A stretch of DNA of 12,651 nucleotides from Ktedonobacterales bacterium. Lineage in GTDB: Bacteria > Chloroflexota > Ktedonobacteria > Ktedonobacterales > JADMIN01. The stretch is from positions 1 to 12,651 of the forward strand of contig JANWHL010000299.1 in NCBI GenBank assembly GCA_025450405.1, written 5' to 3'. Both the position numbers and the translations under genes were made by a program. The notes beneath the pieces are model-generated. The model was not told the DNA's origin and ran no database searches. It saw only the letters and a program-made list of their open reading frames with translations. Positions 6,323 to 12,651 of the stretch are shown here, piece after piece; position 1 is the first letter of the stretch; each line of letters begins with the position of its first letter.

Positions 6323-7204
6323 ATGCACCGGCCTAGGCGCCTCCCAGTCCGACGCGCACCCATCCCGAATACATGGACAGCCATCGTGATCCTAGGAGCC
6401 CTCACGACGTTTTCGCTGACGTTCGGCAGCGGCATGGCAGCACCACGTCGGTCGCAGGAAGCTGCAGCCATAACGAATCCTACTGTTGGACAACCGACCG
6501 CTGGGCGGCAACCGTGGCTAAAATACGAGCCGGCTTTGGCGGGCAAGGTACTTCACTGGGTAGAGACCAGCTACTCTACCGTGCCGAACAGCCCCGATCC
6601 AGCCAACGGGCGGGCGGTCACGGCTGACATTTGGGAGCTTATCGGACAGGACGGCACACCGCTATTATTCCACGGGCAGTACACCATAGCCGGTGTGTTT
6701 CACCAGGAAGTCGTCGAGACCCCAGCCCGCCTGGACATCACATATGGACGCGACTACGATCACATCGCGCTGGGGAAAGCGCTCCCGTGCACCGTTAGCG
6801 CTCGCCCATCCGCTGGTGATGGGATGCGAGGGCTCCTCCCTCCGTTTGCCGATGCTGCGGTTCTTGCGCGAATTAGCGTGAACTCGGGGCAAGGCATTCC
6901 AAGTCATTCACTGCCGCTGACATCACCGCTAGCTCGGAGCCGCCTCCTGGCGACTTACAGTGCGGTTGGCTCGGTCCGTTGGTGGGTACAGCGCCAGCCT
7001 GGTCTCCAACCTTACCCTTCCTACACCGCCCGGCAGGAGCTTGGGCCCGATGGGCGCGTGCTCGTTGCGCAGGCGCAGTGGACAGATGCGGATGGGCACG
7101 TGGTAAGCCAGTCGTGGACCGCATACGGCGCATTGGAAGTGTATTCTCCTGAGACGACACCGACCTCGGTGTTCGGAATGCACCATAGCGCGGGAGGGTG
7201 CTAG
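6323..7204 (+). CDS. Secreted protein of unknown function
   Basis: A 293-aa protein with an N-terminal export signal: an Arg-rich n-region (RPRRLPVRR), a hydrophobic core (about 17-34) and a plausible cleavage site near SGMAA (36-40). The mature part is Trp/Tyr-rich, with segments such as HWVETSYSTVPNSPDP (78-93), TADIWELIGQDGTPLLFHGQYT (100-121) and a C-terminal ELGPDGRVLVAQAQWTDADGHVVSQSW block (239-265) that reads like beta-strands. It has only two cysteines (156 and the last residue, 293). No enzyme motif is recognised. The start is well supported: AAGGAG (6311-6316) lies 6 nt before the ATG. Its stop is 1 nt before the next start, so the two genes are almost certainly one transcript and perhaps partners outside the cell. 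Base composition is lower in G+C than the flanking genes, which fits recent acquisition or weaker codon selection. Confidence 0.8.
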   Translation: MHRPRRLPVRRAPIPNTWTAIVILGALTTFSLTFGSGMAAPRRSQEAAAITNPTVGQPTAGRQPWLKYEPALAGKVLHWVETSYSTVPNSPDPANGRAVTADIWELIGQDGTPLLFHGQYTIAGVFHQEVVETPARLDITYGRDYDHIALGKALPCTVSARPSAGDGMRGLLPPFADAAVLARISVNSGQGIPSHSLPLTSPLARSRLLATYSAVGSVRWWVQRQPGLQPYPSYTARQELGPDGRVLVAQAQWTDADGHVVSQSWTAYGALEVYSPETTPTSVFGMHHSAGGC

Positions 7205-7205
7205 G

Positions 7206-7745
7206 ATGCGGACAACAGTTCACACAGCCAGCTTCGTGCTGATAGTGCTCATTGGGATCGCTTTAGCGCTCATCCCGGGTGCCTCTGGAATCCGGCAACC
7301 TGTGGCCAAGGCCAACCCGGCAGATGCGGAGGGCTGCGGCGCGATTACTTCGTGGTATACCAACAACGGGCAGTACGTGGAAGGCTCTAGTTGCTATTCC
7401 TGGGCAGACAAGGCATTCTGTCAACCGCTGGTTGGTAGCCCGAACTGCTGGATTGGCTGGGGCACAACACACACAACGGACGTCAGCTACAAGATATACA
7501 CCTTGGTCCGACTTCAGGACCAGTGCAACACCGACCCGTGGCGTATCGACAATTGGACCCAGATCTACGCGTATAACACACAGGAGGCGGACACGAAAAG
7601 TACGGTTGGGGCATATCAGACATGCAGCATTTCACACCAGTACGAGGTGTTCACAGAGCACTACCGATGGAAGACGTCGAGCAGTCCGTGGGAGGGCTGG
7701 GACTATTGCATCAACCCAACTGAGGGCAGCCTCTATTGCTCGTAG
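7206..7745 (+). CDS. Small secreted protein with eight cysteines, unknown function
   Basis: A 179-aa protein with a clear signal peptide: a short n-region, then a hydrophobic core (about 9-24, FVLIVLIGIALALIPG), with cleavage likely between residues 25 and 37. The mature part has eight cysteines (44, 63, 72, 81, 107, 140, 168, 178), enough for four disulphides, and is very rich in Trp and Tyr with few Lys/Arg. This pattern suits a disulphide-stabilised extracellular domain such as a carbohydrate- or surface-binding module, but no family is recognised and that role is only a guess. GGGAGG (7195-7200) inside the end of the preceding gene provides the ribosome binding site, and the genes are separated by 1 nt. 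G+C is about 53 % by a rough count, the lowest in the window. Confidence 0.78.
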   Translation: MRTTVHTASFVLIVLIGIALALIPGASGIRQPVAKANPADAEGCGAITSWYTNNGQYVEGSSCYSWADKAFCQPLVGSPNCWIGWGTTHTTDVSYKIYTLVRLQDQCNTDPWRIDNWTQIYAYNTQEADTKSTVGAYQTCSISHQYEVFTEHYRWKTSSSPWEGWDYCINPTEGSLYCS

Positions 7746-7791
7746 TAGCCCGACCTGTAGGTTCGCATCAGCCCCGTGCCGAAGCCAATGC

Positions 7792-7806
7792 GCCGGTATA
7801 CCCGGC
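7792..7806. other. Short inverted repeat after the secreted-protein pair
   Basis: GCCGG (7792-7796) and CCGGC (7802-7806) flank TATAC in the 120-nt gap between the eight-cysteine protein and the propeller gene. It could fold as a 5-bp hairpin. No U tract follows, so a terminator role is weakly supported. Confidence 0.2.
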
Positions 7807-7865
7807 TAGATGTCGTGCAACACCGGCTTGGCCCCGAGGCGGTGCCATCCGGGAGTGAGGGAACC

Positions 7866-9239
7866 ATGAGCGTGCCAGGCGAGCGCCGGACGGTCCGGCC
7901 GGACGAGAGTTCCCCGAGTGGCATACAGGCGGACGCCAATCGTATGAGCCGGCGGGCCGGAGCACGGGTGCGGCGCCCCGTGCTCGGCGCGGTCGGCGCG
8001 CTGGCGCTCGTGACGTTGCTGGTGGCGGGGTTCGCGTATCTCTTGGGCCGCACCGCGAAACCGTCACCACTCGCGCCCCTGGCGTTGTCCTGGCATCCCG
8101 TCTCCCTGCCGCCCGATGTCGGTCTGGGCTTCTTCCACTCATTCGCGCTCGCTCCGAGCGATGGCAACGTCGCCTACACGTGCGTCACCCCATATGACGT
8201 GAATGGCCGCCCGGTGCCGGGCATCGCCGGCGGCGCGACCCAGGTCTGGGCCACCCACGACCGGGGCGCCCATTGGACACGGGTCGCCGATCTGCCCGCC
8301 CCGCGGGCAGACGTCAGCGGGTGCGCCATCACGGTGGACGATCTCCAGTCCGCGCGTGCTCTCGCGTTCGTCGCGTGGTCCCGGCCAGCGCTCGACGTGG
8401 ACCAGACGGCCACCTACACGACGAGCGACGGTGGGCGCACCTGGCAGCCGCTCGCGGACCCGGATAGCGTCGAGACGGCCCAACTCGCGACGCGCGGGGA
8501 CACCGTCTTCGCGCTCCGCTGCTGCCTGCCGGTCGCCACACCGCACTACGGCCTCTTCGTCAGCCACGACCAGATGCGCACGTGGCGGCTCATCGATGGG
8601 TCGGTCACGAGTACGGGACAGGTGGTGTTGGCGTTTTGGGTGCAGCCAGAGACAGGAGACCTGCTCGTGCCGGGCTGGGATCCGTCCCACGACCGACAAT
8701 ACCTGTGGATCTCTCACGACCAGGGTGCGCATTGGGCAGAACTGCCCAGCCCCGCCTCCTCATACTTCCTGGTGCGTTGGCCGGCGCTCGGGCGGTCCTT
8801 CTCCATCTGCGGCGTGCATAACACCGCAATCGGAGCGGGCACGAGCCAGGTGACGTCGCCCGATCACCTCTTCTGTAGCGCTGATAGCGGGCGGACGTGG
8901 GAGCAGCGGTCCGTGCTCACGGCACCGGTCTCCGGCCCGCGGGTCGCCGCTGGCGCTCTCCCCAGCCGTGGGATCTTCCTGTATGCCATCACCAGCGGTG
9001 GAGACGTGCTCATGGCCGATACACGCTCCGGCGCCGAGGTGCTCTACCGGCTGGTCCCCTCACGCGTTCAGTGGCAATCCCTCGGGGTCGTCCCGGGCGG
9101 CGCGGCCGTCGCCATCTATGTGCCCGCCGCATCCGGCCCCGGCGTGCTCTGGGGCCTGCCTCTCCTCGGAGCGAATAGCGGCACGATCGTCGATCCGCGC
9201 GGCAGGGTGTTCACCACGGACTATCCAGATGATCCGTAG
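7866..9239 (+). CDS. Membrane-anchored BNR/Asp-box beta-propeller protein
   Basis: A 457-aa protein with a 38-residue Arg/Pro/Ser-rich cytoplasmic tail, one membrane helix (about 39-61, VLGAVGALALVTLLVAGFAYLLG) and a large outer domain. The outer domain carries Asp-box (BNR) motifs, pattern S/T-x-D-x-G-x-x-W: THDRGAHW (130-137), TSDGGRTW (186-193), a degenerate SHDQMRTW (233-240), SHDQGAHW (283-290) and SADSGRTW (338-345). Their spacing of about 45-60 residues fits one per propeller blade, as in sialidases and in photosystem-assembly or sortilin-like propellers. I see no Arg triad or FRIP motif, so sialidase activity is not supported; a binding or scaffold role is more likely. ATG 7866 is preferred because a GAGGGA run lies just upstream; in-frame GTG 7776 and ATG 7944 are alternatives, all upstream of the membrane helix. 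G+C returns to the high local level here. It converges with pheT. Confidence 0.82.
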   Translation: MSVPGERRTVRPDESSPSGIQADANRMSRRAGARVRRPVLGAVGALALVTLLVAGFAYLLGRTAKPSPLAPLALSWHPVSLPPDVGLGFFHSFALAPSDGNVAYTCVTPYDVNGRPVPGIAGGATQVWATHDRGAHWTRVADLPAPRADVSGCAITVDDLQSARALAFVAWSRPALDVDQTATYTTSDGGRTWQPLADPDSVETAQLATRGDTVFALRCCLPVATPHYGLFVSHDQMRTWRLIDGSVTSTGQVVLAFWVQPETGDLLVPGWDPSHDRQYLWISHDQGAHWAELPSPASSYFLVRWPALGRSFSICGVHNTAIGAGTSQVTSPDHLFCSADSGRTWEQRSVLTAPVSGPRVAAGALPSRGIFLYAITSGGDVLMADTRSGAEVLYRLVPSRVQWQSLGVVPGGAAVAIYVPAASGPGVLWGLPLLGANSGTIVDPRGRVFTTDYPDDP

Positions 9240-9278
9240 AGTGGGTGCTTGATGATCCACGCGATGGGGCCTCACACA

Positions 9279-9310
9279 CCGCGCCCTCGTCCCGCGGAAC
9301 GAGGGCGCGG
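9279..9310. terminator. Strong GC-rich hairpin between convergent genes
   Basis: CCGCGCCCTCGT (9279-9290) and ACGAGGGCGCGG (9299-9310) pair perfectly as a 12-bp stem with an 8-nt loop. It lies 40 nt after the propeller gene stop and about 100 nt beyond the pheT stop on the other strand, where a shared terminator is expected. There is no U tract on either strand, so it would act as an I-shaped terminator or mRNA 3'-end stabiliser. Confidence 0.6.
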
Positions 9311-9332
9311 AGCTTCGGCTGGTCGGCGCCGC

Positions 9333-9407
9333 CTACGCTGATGCCACGGGCTTGCCGACGATGTACCCGCGCTCCATCCACTGGACAGGCGGCACGTGAG
9401 GACGCAT
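9333..9407 (-). other. 24-codon frame directly after pheT, doubtful
   Basis: Two nucleotides beyond the pheT stop an ATG (9407-9405) opens a 24-codon frame ending at 9333, with QWMERGYIVGKPVASA at its end. It could be a coupled small protein or the cut start of a lost downstream gene. No strong ribosome binding site precedes it and no family is recognised. Confidence 0.15.
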
Positions 9408-9409
9408 GC

Positions 9410-9561
9410 TCACGCGCGGAGGGTGGCGCCGAAGGCCCGGGCGAGCGCGTCCACGATGCCGCGCTGGGCGGCATCCACCTCGGCGTCGGTGAGGGTGCGG
9501 TCGGGCGCCTGGTACGCCAGCGCGTAGGCCAGGCTCTTCTTGACGGACGCGATCGCCTCGC
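9410..9561 (-). repeat. Intact-gene partner of the displaced pheT end (direct repeat)
   Basis: This is the 152-nt end of pheT that is repeated in the same orientation at 5599-5750 with 20 differences. The longest shared run is 24 nt (9519-9542 against 5708-5731). The two copies bracket 3659 nt (5751-9409). The wobble bases of this copy, mostly C, look like the rest of pheT, whereas those of the fragment are mostly G. Confidence 0.9.
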
Positions 9562-12055
9562 CGGTGTAGACGTCGAAGAGGTCGAGCCGGCGCAGCAGCG
9601 GTCCGCCGGCCGCGCGGATGGCGGCGGCCACGGCGTCCTCGGCCACGGCGCGGTCCACCACCACGGCCAGGTCGCGCCGCACCGCCGGGAAGCGCGAGAC
9701 CGGTCGGTAGCGCGGACGCTCGGGGATCGCGGCGTAGAGCCGCTCCAGGTCGAGCTCCATCAGGTAGGGGCGGCCGGTGAGGTCCCAGCGCGCCGCCACC
9801 TGGGGATGGACCTCGCCGAGCACGCCGGCGCGCAGCCAGGCGGGCGGCGCCGCGACGGCGCTCGAGGACGCGGCCGCGCCATCCCCGCTCGTGCCCTCCG
9901 CGCCCGTGCCCTCCGGCATGGGCATGGCGATCTCCAGCGCGGCGGCGCGGCCGGGGTGGAAGGTCGGGTGCCGCACGGGCACGTAGCGATACGCCCCGAT
10001 CGCCAGCGCGCCGAGCACGCGCTCGGCCACGCCTTTCAGGTCGTAGAAGTCGGCGGCCCGGTCGGCGGCGTCCCACGCGTGCGCCAGCGGCCCCATTAGC
10101 GCCACCCCCAGCGTGCGCCGCTCCTCGGCCAGCCCCGTGCCTGCGGCCAGCGCCAGCGTCGGCAAGTAGCGGCGGCCGAGCTCGTAGAACCAGAGCCCCG
10201 CCTCGCCGTGCTTCTCGTTCGCGCGCAGCACGTTCAGCAGACCGGCCATCAGGGTGAGGCGCAGCACGTCCATCTCGGCGCTGAGCGGATTGTGGAGCGT
10301 GATCGCCGGCAGCCGTGCCGCCGTCGCCTCCACCAGCCGCTGATCCTCCTCGCGCCCACGCGCCAGGGCGGTCTCGGCGCCAACGGACGCCCCGGCCTTA
10401 CCTGGGTTGGCCGTGTCGCCGGAGCCGAGCTCCGGGACCAGCGCCGGCGCCGTCAGCAGCCGCTCACCCTCGGGGGCCGCGTCCAGCAGCAGGCGCGCCA
10501 TGCTGACGCGGTTGATCAGCGTGTAGGTGATGATCTCGGTGAGGCCCGCGCCGGCCAGCACGTCGCGTAGTGCGTTCTCGCGCTCGAACCAGCTCACGTG
10601 GGGCGGCTCGGGGAGCGGACCGGCGGGGATGGTGGCGGGGATGCGGTCGTAGCCGAGGATGCGCGCCACCTCCTCCACCAGGTCGGCGCTCTCCTCCACG
10701 TCGCCGCGCCAAGTGGGCACGGTGACGGCGAGCCGGCGCTCGGCGCCCGGCTCGGTCTCCACCACGAAGCCCAGCGCGGACAGCGCGCCCGCGGCCTCGG
10801 CAGGGGTCGCTCGCAGGCCCACCAGCCATTCCACCTGGTCGGTATCGAATGAGATCACCCGCCGTGTCGCCGGCTCGGGGTAGGCATCCAGCCGCCCCGG
10901 CGCCGCCTGGCCGCCGGCCAGCTCGGCGATCAGTTGCGCGGCGCGGTCCACCGCCGCCGTGGTCAGCCCGACGTCGGGATTTTTCTCGAAGCGGCCCGAC
11001 GACTCCGTACGCAGCGCCAGCGCCGCCGACGCGCGGCGGATGCTGGTCGGGTGGAAATGCGCGGCCTCCAGGATCACATCGGTGGTGGTGTCCGAGACCT
11101 CGGCCCGCTCGCCGCCGAAGATCCCCGCGATCACCAGCGGCCCCTCGGGGTCGGTGATGAGCAGCATCTCGGGGGTGAGATCGCGCGTCACGCCGTCCAG
11201 GGTGGTGATCGTCTCCCCGGCGCGGGCGCGGCGCACGACGATGTGGTGGCCGGCCACGCGGTGATAGTCGAAGGCGTGCAGCGGCTGGCCGAGCTCCAGC
11301 ATCACGTAGTTGGTGATGTCCACCACATTGTTGATCGGCCGCATGCCGGCTGCCGTCAGCCGGTCGCGCAGCCAGACGGGCGATGCGCCCATCCGGACAT
11401 TGCGGACCACGCGCGCGGTGTAGCGCGGGCAGAGAGCGGCATCCTCCACCGTCAGCTTCATCAGCTTGCCGGCGGCGGCGCCCTTCTCTTGCAGGGTGAT
11501 GCTCGGCGGGCGCAGCGGCCGCCCGGTGAAGGCGGCCACCTCGCGGGCGACGCCCACCATGCAGAAGAGGTCGCCGCGGTGGGCCTTGATGTCCAGGTCA
11601 ATGACCGCGCCGCCGAGCACCTGACCCAGCGGCACGCCGAGCGGCGTATCTGGCGGTAGGATCAGGATGCCGGCGTGGTCGTCGCTGAGGCCCAGCTCGC
11701 GTGGCGAGCAGAGCATGCCCTCTGAGACAACGCCCATGGTCCGCTTGGTCTGGATGGTGAGCGCCCCCACCTTCGCGCCCAGTTGGGCCAGCGGGACGCG
11801 ATCGTGGAGATGGATGTTCGACGCGCCGCAGACCACGCTGAGCTCTGGGCCCGACCCGGTGGAGATGCGTGTGGCGCTTAAGTGATCCGAGCCCTTGATG
11901 CGCTCTAGGTGGACGATCTCGGCCGTCACGATGCCCGGCCAGGGGTATTCGACGCGGTCCACCTCCAGCCCGGCCATGGTGAGGTGGTCGGCCAGCTCCG
12001 CAGGGCTGAGGGTGACATCAACATAGGCCTGGAGCCAGGTGTAGGGAATCTTCAT
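9410..12055 (-). CDS. pheT: Phenylalanyl-tRNA synthetase beta subunit
   Basis: The beta chain of the (alpha-beta)2 enzyme that charges tRNA-Phe; it carries tRNA recognition and editing while PheS holds the catalytic site. At 881 aa it is longer than the usual roughly 800. Domains in order: N-terminal MKIPYTWLQAYVD; EMAP/OB-type tRNA-binding domain (about 42-152, with VVCGASNI); B3/B4 editing domain (about 210-385, with RPINNVVDITNYVMLELGQP and HAFDYHRV); B5 domain (about 398-472, ending VEEVARILGYDRIP); catalytic-like core (about 485-715, with LHNPLSAEMDVLR and YELGRRY); and C-terminal FDX-ACB domain (about 785-880, from PVSRFPAVRRDLAVVVD). Two low-complexity insertions, about 539-578 and 714-738, explain the extra length. 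The ATG overlaps the hom stop as ATGA, with AGGAGG (12063-12068, reverse strand) 7 nt upstream. Its last 152 nt occur a second time at 5599-5750. pheS is not adjacent. Confidence 0.98.
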   Translation of the reverse strand: MKIPYTWLQAYVDVTLSPAELADHLTMAGLEVDRVEYPWPGIVTAEIVHLERIKGSDHLSATRISTGSGPELSVVCGASNIHLHDRVPLAQLGAKVGALTIQTKRTMGVVSEGMLCSPRELGLSDDHAGILILPPDTPLGVPLGQVLGGAVIDLDIKAHRGDLFCMVGVAREVAAFTGRPLRPPSITLQEKGAAAGKLMKLTVEDAALCPRYTARVVRNVRMGASPVWLRDRLTAAGMRPINNVVDITNYVMLELGQPLHAFDYHRVAGHHIVVRRARAGETITTLDGVTRDLTPEMLLITDPEGPLVIAGIFGGERAEVSDTTTDVILEAAHFHPTSIRRASAALALRTESSGRFEKNPDVGLTTAAVDRAAQLIAELAGGQAAPGRLDAYPEPATRRVISFDTDQVEWLVGLRATPAEAAGALSALGFVVETEPGAERRLAVTVPTWRGDVEESADLVEEVARILGYDRIPATIPAGPLPEPPHVSWFERENALRDVLAGAGLTEIITYTLINRVSMARLLLDAAPEGERLLTAPALVPELGSGDTANPGKAGASVGAETALARGREEDQRLVEATAARLPAITLHNPLSAEMDVLRLTLMAGLLNVLRANEKHGEAGLWFYELGRRYLPTLALAAGTGLAEERRTLGVALMGPLAHAWDAADRAADFYDLKGVAERVLGALAIGAYRYVPVRHPTFHPGRAAALEIAMPMPEGTGAEGTSGDGAAASSSAVAAPPAWLRAGVLGEVHPQVAARWDLTGRPYLMELDLERLYAAIPERPRYRPVSRFPAVRRDLAVVVDRAVAEDAVAAAIRAAGGPLLRRLDLFDVYTGEAIASVKKSLAYALAYQAPDRTLTDAEVDAAQRGIVDALARAFGATLRA

Positions 12056-12068
12056 GGGTGGTCCTCCT
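12052..12068 (-). promoter_or_regulatory. ATGA overlap and internal ribosome binding site coupling hom and pheT
   Basis: The pheT ATG (12055-12053) shares bases with the hom TGA (12054-12052). AGGAGG on the minus strand (12063-12068) lies 7 nt before the ATG, inside the hom coding region. This is a classic translational-coupling layout and means both are on one mRNA; no separate pheT promoter is needed. Confidence 0.85.
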
Positions 12069-12651
12069 CGCGAATGGGGAGATCAATGGCGCCGAGCCCG
12101 CGGGCGATGGCGAGCACATCGGCCAGCACGCCAAAGGCCGTCTGGCCGGGTCCGCCCGCGCCTTCGATGATGGTCAGGTCGCCCATGGTGTCCGTGCGCA
12201 GTTGGATGGCGGTCTCCATGCCGGTCAGGTGCGCCAGCGGATCGCCCGGGGCCAGCGCCTCCAGCCGCACCTCGGCGCGCACGAATCCGTCCGGTCCGTC
12301 CGGCGCGCGGTGGGCCTCGACCATCTGCTTCAGCGTGTGCCCAGGCGCCAGCGCCGCCAGCGCCGCGCGCATCGCCGCCGCTCCGAGCTCCACGCGCGCC
12401 ACATCGGCTGGCCGCAGATCGGCGTCCATAAGCACGTTGGCCAGCACCGTCGCCTTTACGGACGCGTCCCAGCCGTCGAGGTCATACGCCGGGTTCGCCT
12501 CGGCGATGCCGGCGGCGCGCGCGTCCGCCACGGCCTCCTCCAGCGAGCGCCCGCCGGCCATGGCGCCGAGCACGAAGTTGGAAGTGCTGTTCAGCGGCCC
12601 GCGGAAGCCGTCCACCCGCGTGGCGGGCAGGCTGAACTCGGCCAGGTTGAA
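12052..12651 (-). CDS. hom: Homoserine dehydrogenase, C-terminal part (runs off the window)
   Basis: 199 codons of an open frame that continues past the right edge; the N-terminal NAD(P)-binding domain lies outside. Homoserine dehydrogenase reduces aspartate semialdehyde to homoserine in threonine/methionine synthesis. Seen: GFRGPLNSTSNFVLGAM, which matches the family G-x-x-N-G/S-T-x-N-F/Y-I/V-L block; AEANPAYDLDGWDASVK, holding the Glu, two Asp and the Lys that line the substrate site in this family; and the end GGPGQTAFGVLADVLAIA, corresponding to the usual GxGAGxxxTAxAVxxD block. No ACT domain follows, so this is the short form, lacking the C-terminal feedback domain. It is upstream of and overlaps pheT by 4 nt, an uncommon partner for a tRNA synthetase gene. 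Confidence 0.9.
   Translation of the reverse strand, partial: FNLAEFSLPATRVDGFRGPLNSTSNFVLGAMAGGRSLEEAVADARAAGIAEANPAYDLDGWDASVKATVLANVLMDADLRPADVARVELGAAAMRAALAALAPGHTLKQMVEAHRAPDGPDGFVRAEVRLEALAPGDPLAHLTGMETAIQLRTDTMGDLTIIEGAGGPGQTAFGVLADVLAIARGLGAIDLPIREEDHP

Noticed and set aside
7751..7790. tRNA-like stretch with GGTTCGCATC
   Set aside because: The T-arm stem does not pair and no acceptor or anticodon arms can be drawn.
5751..9409. Insertion sequence or transposon
   Set aside because: No transposase or integrase and no terminal inverted repeats are visible; only the pheT-end direct repeats suggest insertion.
9245..10099. 284-codon plus-strand frame opposite the pheT end
   Set aside because: Antisense to conserved PheT domains, low-complexity Gly/Arg/Ala translation, no ribosome binding site.
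10934..11659. 241-codon plus-strand frame opposite the middle of pheT
   Set aside because: Antisense to the B3/B4 and tRNA-binding regions; composition typical of a shadow frame.

Overview
The window is a GC-rich bacterial chromosome segment. My by-eye counts give roughly 65-72 % G+C over most genes, with a dip to about 50-58 % between about 5830 and 7745. The gene content suggests a member of the Chloroflexota, perhaps close to the Thermomicrobia. The clues are a long PheT with Gly/Ala-rich insertions, a multi-pass sensor-like protein with the RYRLYDIDVLINRTLVY stretch common in that phylum, and several secreted proteins of no known family. This assignment is inference from protein style, not a database result.

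Left part (1-2708, + strand): the end of a sugar-utilisation locus. It has a complete family GH1 beta-glucosidase followed by a MalK/UgpC/MsmX-type ABC ATPase. Together they would energise import of an oligosaccharide or glucoside and hydrolyse it in the cytoplasm. 2709-3270 is mostly non-coding, with one weak minus-strand small ORF and a perfect 8-bp inverted repeat. Next come a putative lipoprotein gene (3275-4246), whose N-terminal frame appears shifted by an exact 17-bp tandem duplication, and a roughly ten-helix membrane protein (4333-5589) resembling the input half of a histidine kinase without the kinase domain.

Middle part (5590-9409): the most unusual region. It starts with a 152-bp displaced copy of the 3' end of pheT (minus strand, 5599-5750). 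This copy is about 87 % identical to the end of the intact pheT at 9410-9561, and 19 of its 20 differences fall at wobble positions. Then follow three exact 15-bp tandem repeats, a good sigma-70-like promoter with a G8 tract in its spacer and a dyad over the -10 box, a low-GC stretch without a recognisable gene, two tightly coupled genes for unknown secreted proteins (the second with eight cysteines), and a membrane-anchored BNR/Asp-box beta-propeller protein. The two pheT 3' ends lie in direct orientation and bracket about 3.7 kb, as expected if DNA had been inserted at the pheT 3' end and regenerated the gene. No recombinase is visible, so this is a hypothesis.

Right part (9410-12651, - strand): a hom-pheT pair. 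The C-terminal part of a homoserine dehydrogenase runs in from beyond the window edge and overlaps the pheT start by ATGA, with a strong ribosome binding site inside the hom 3' end. pheS is not next to pheT. A strong GC-rich hairpin (9279-9310) separates pheT from the convergent propeller gene.
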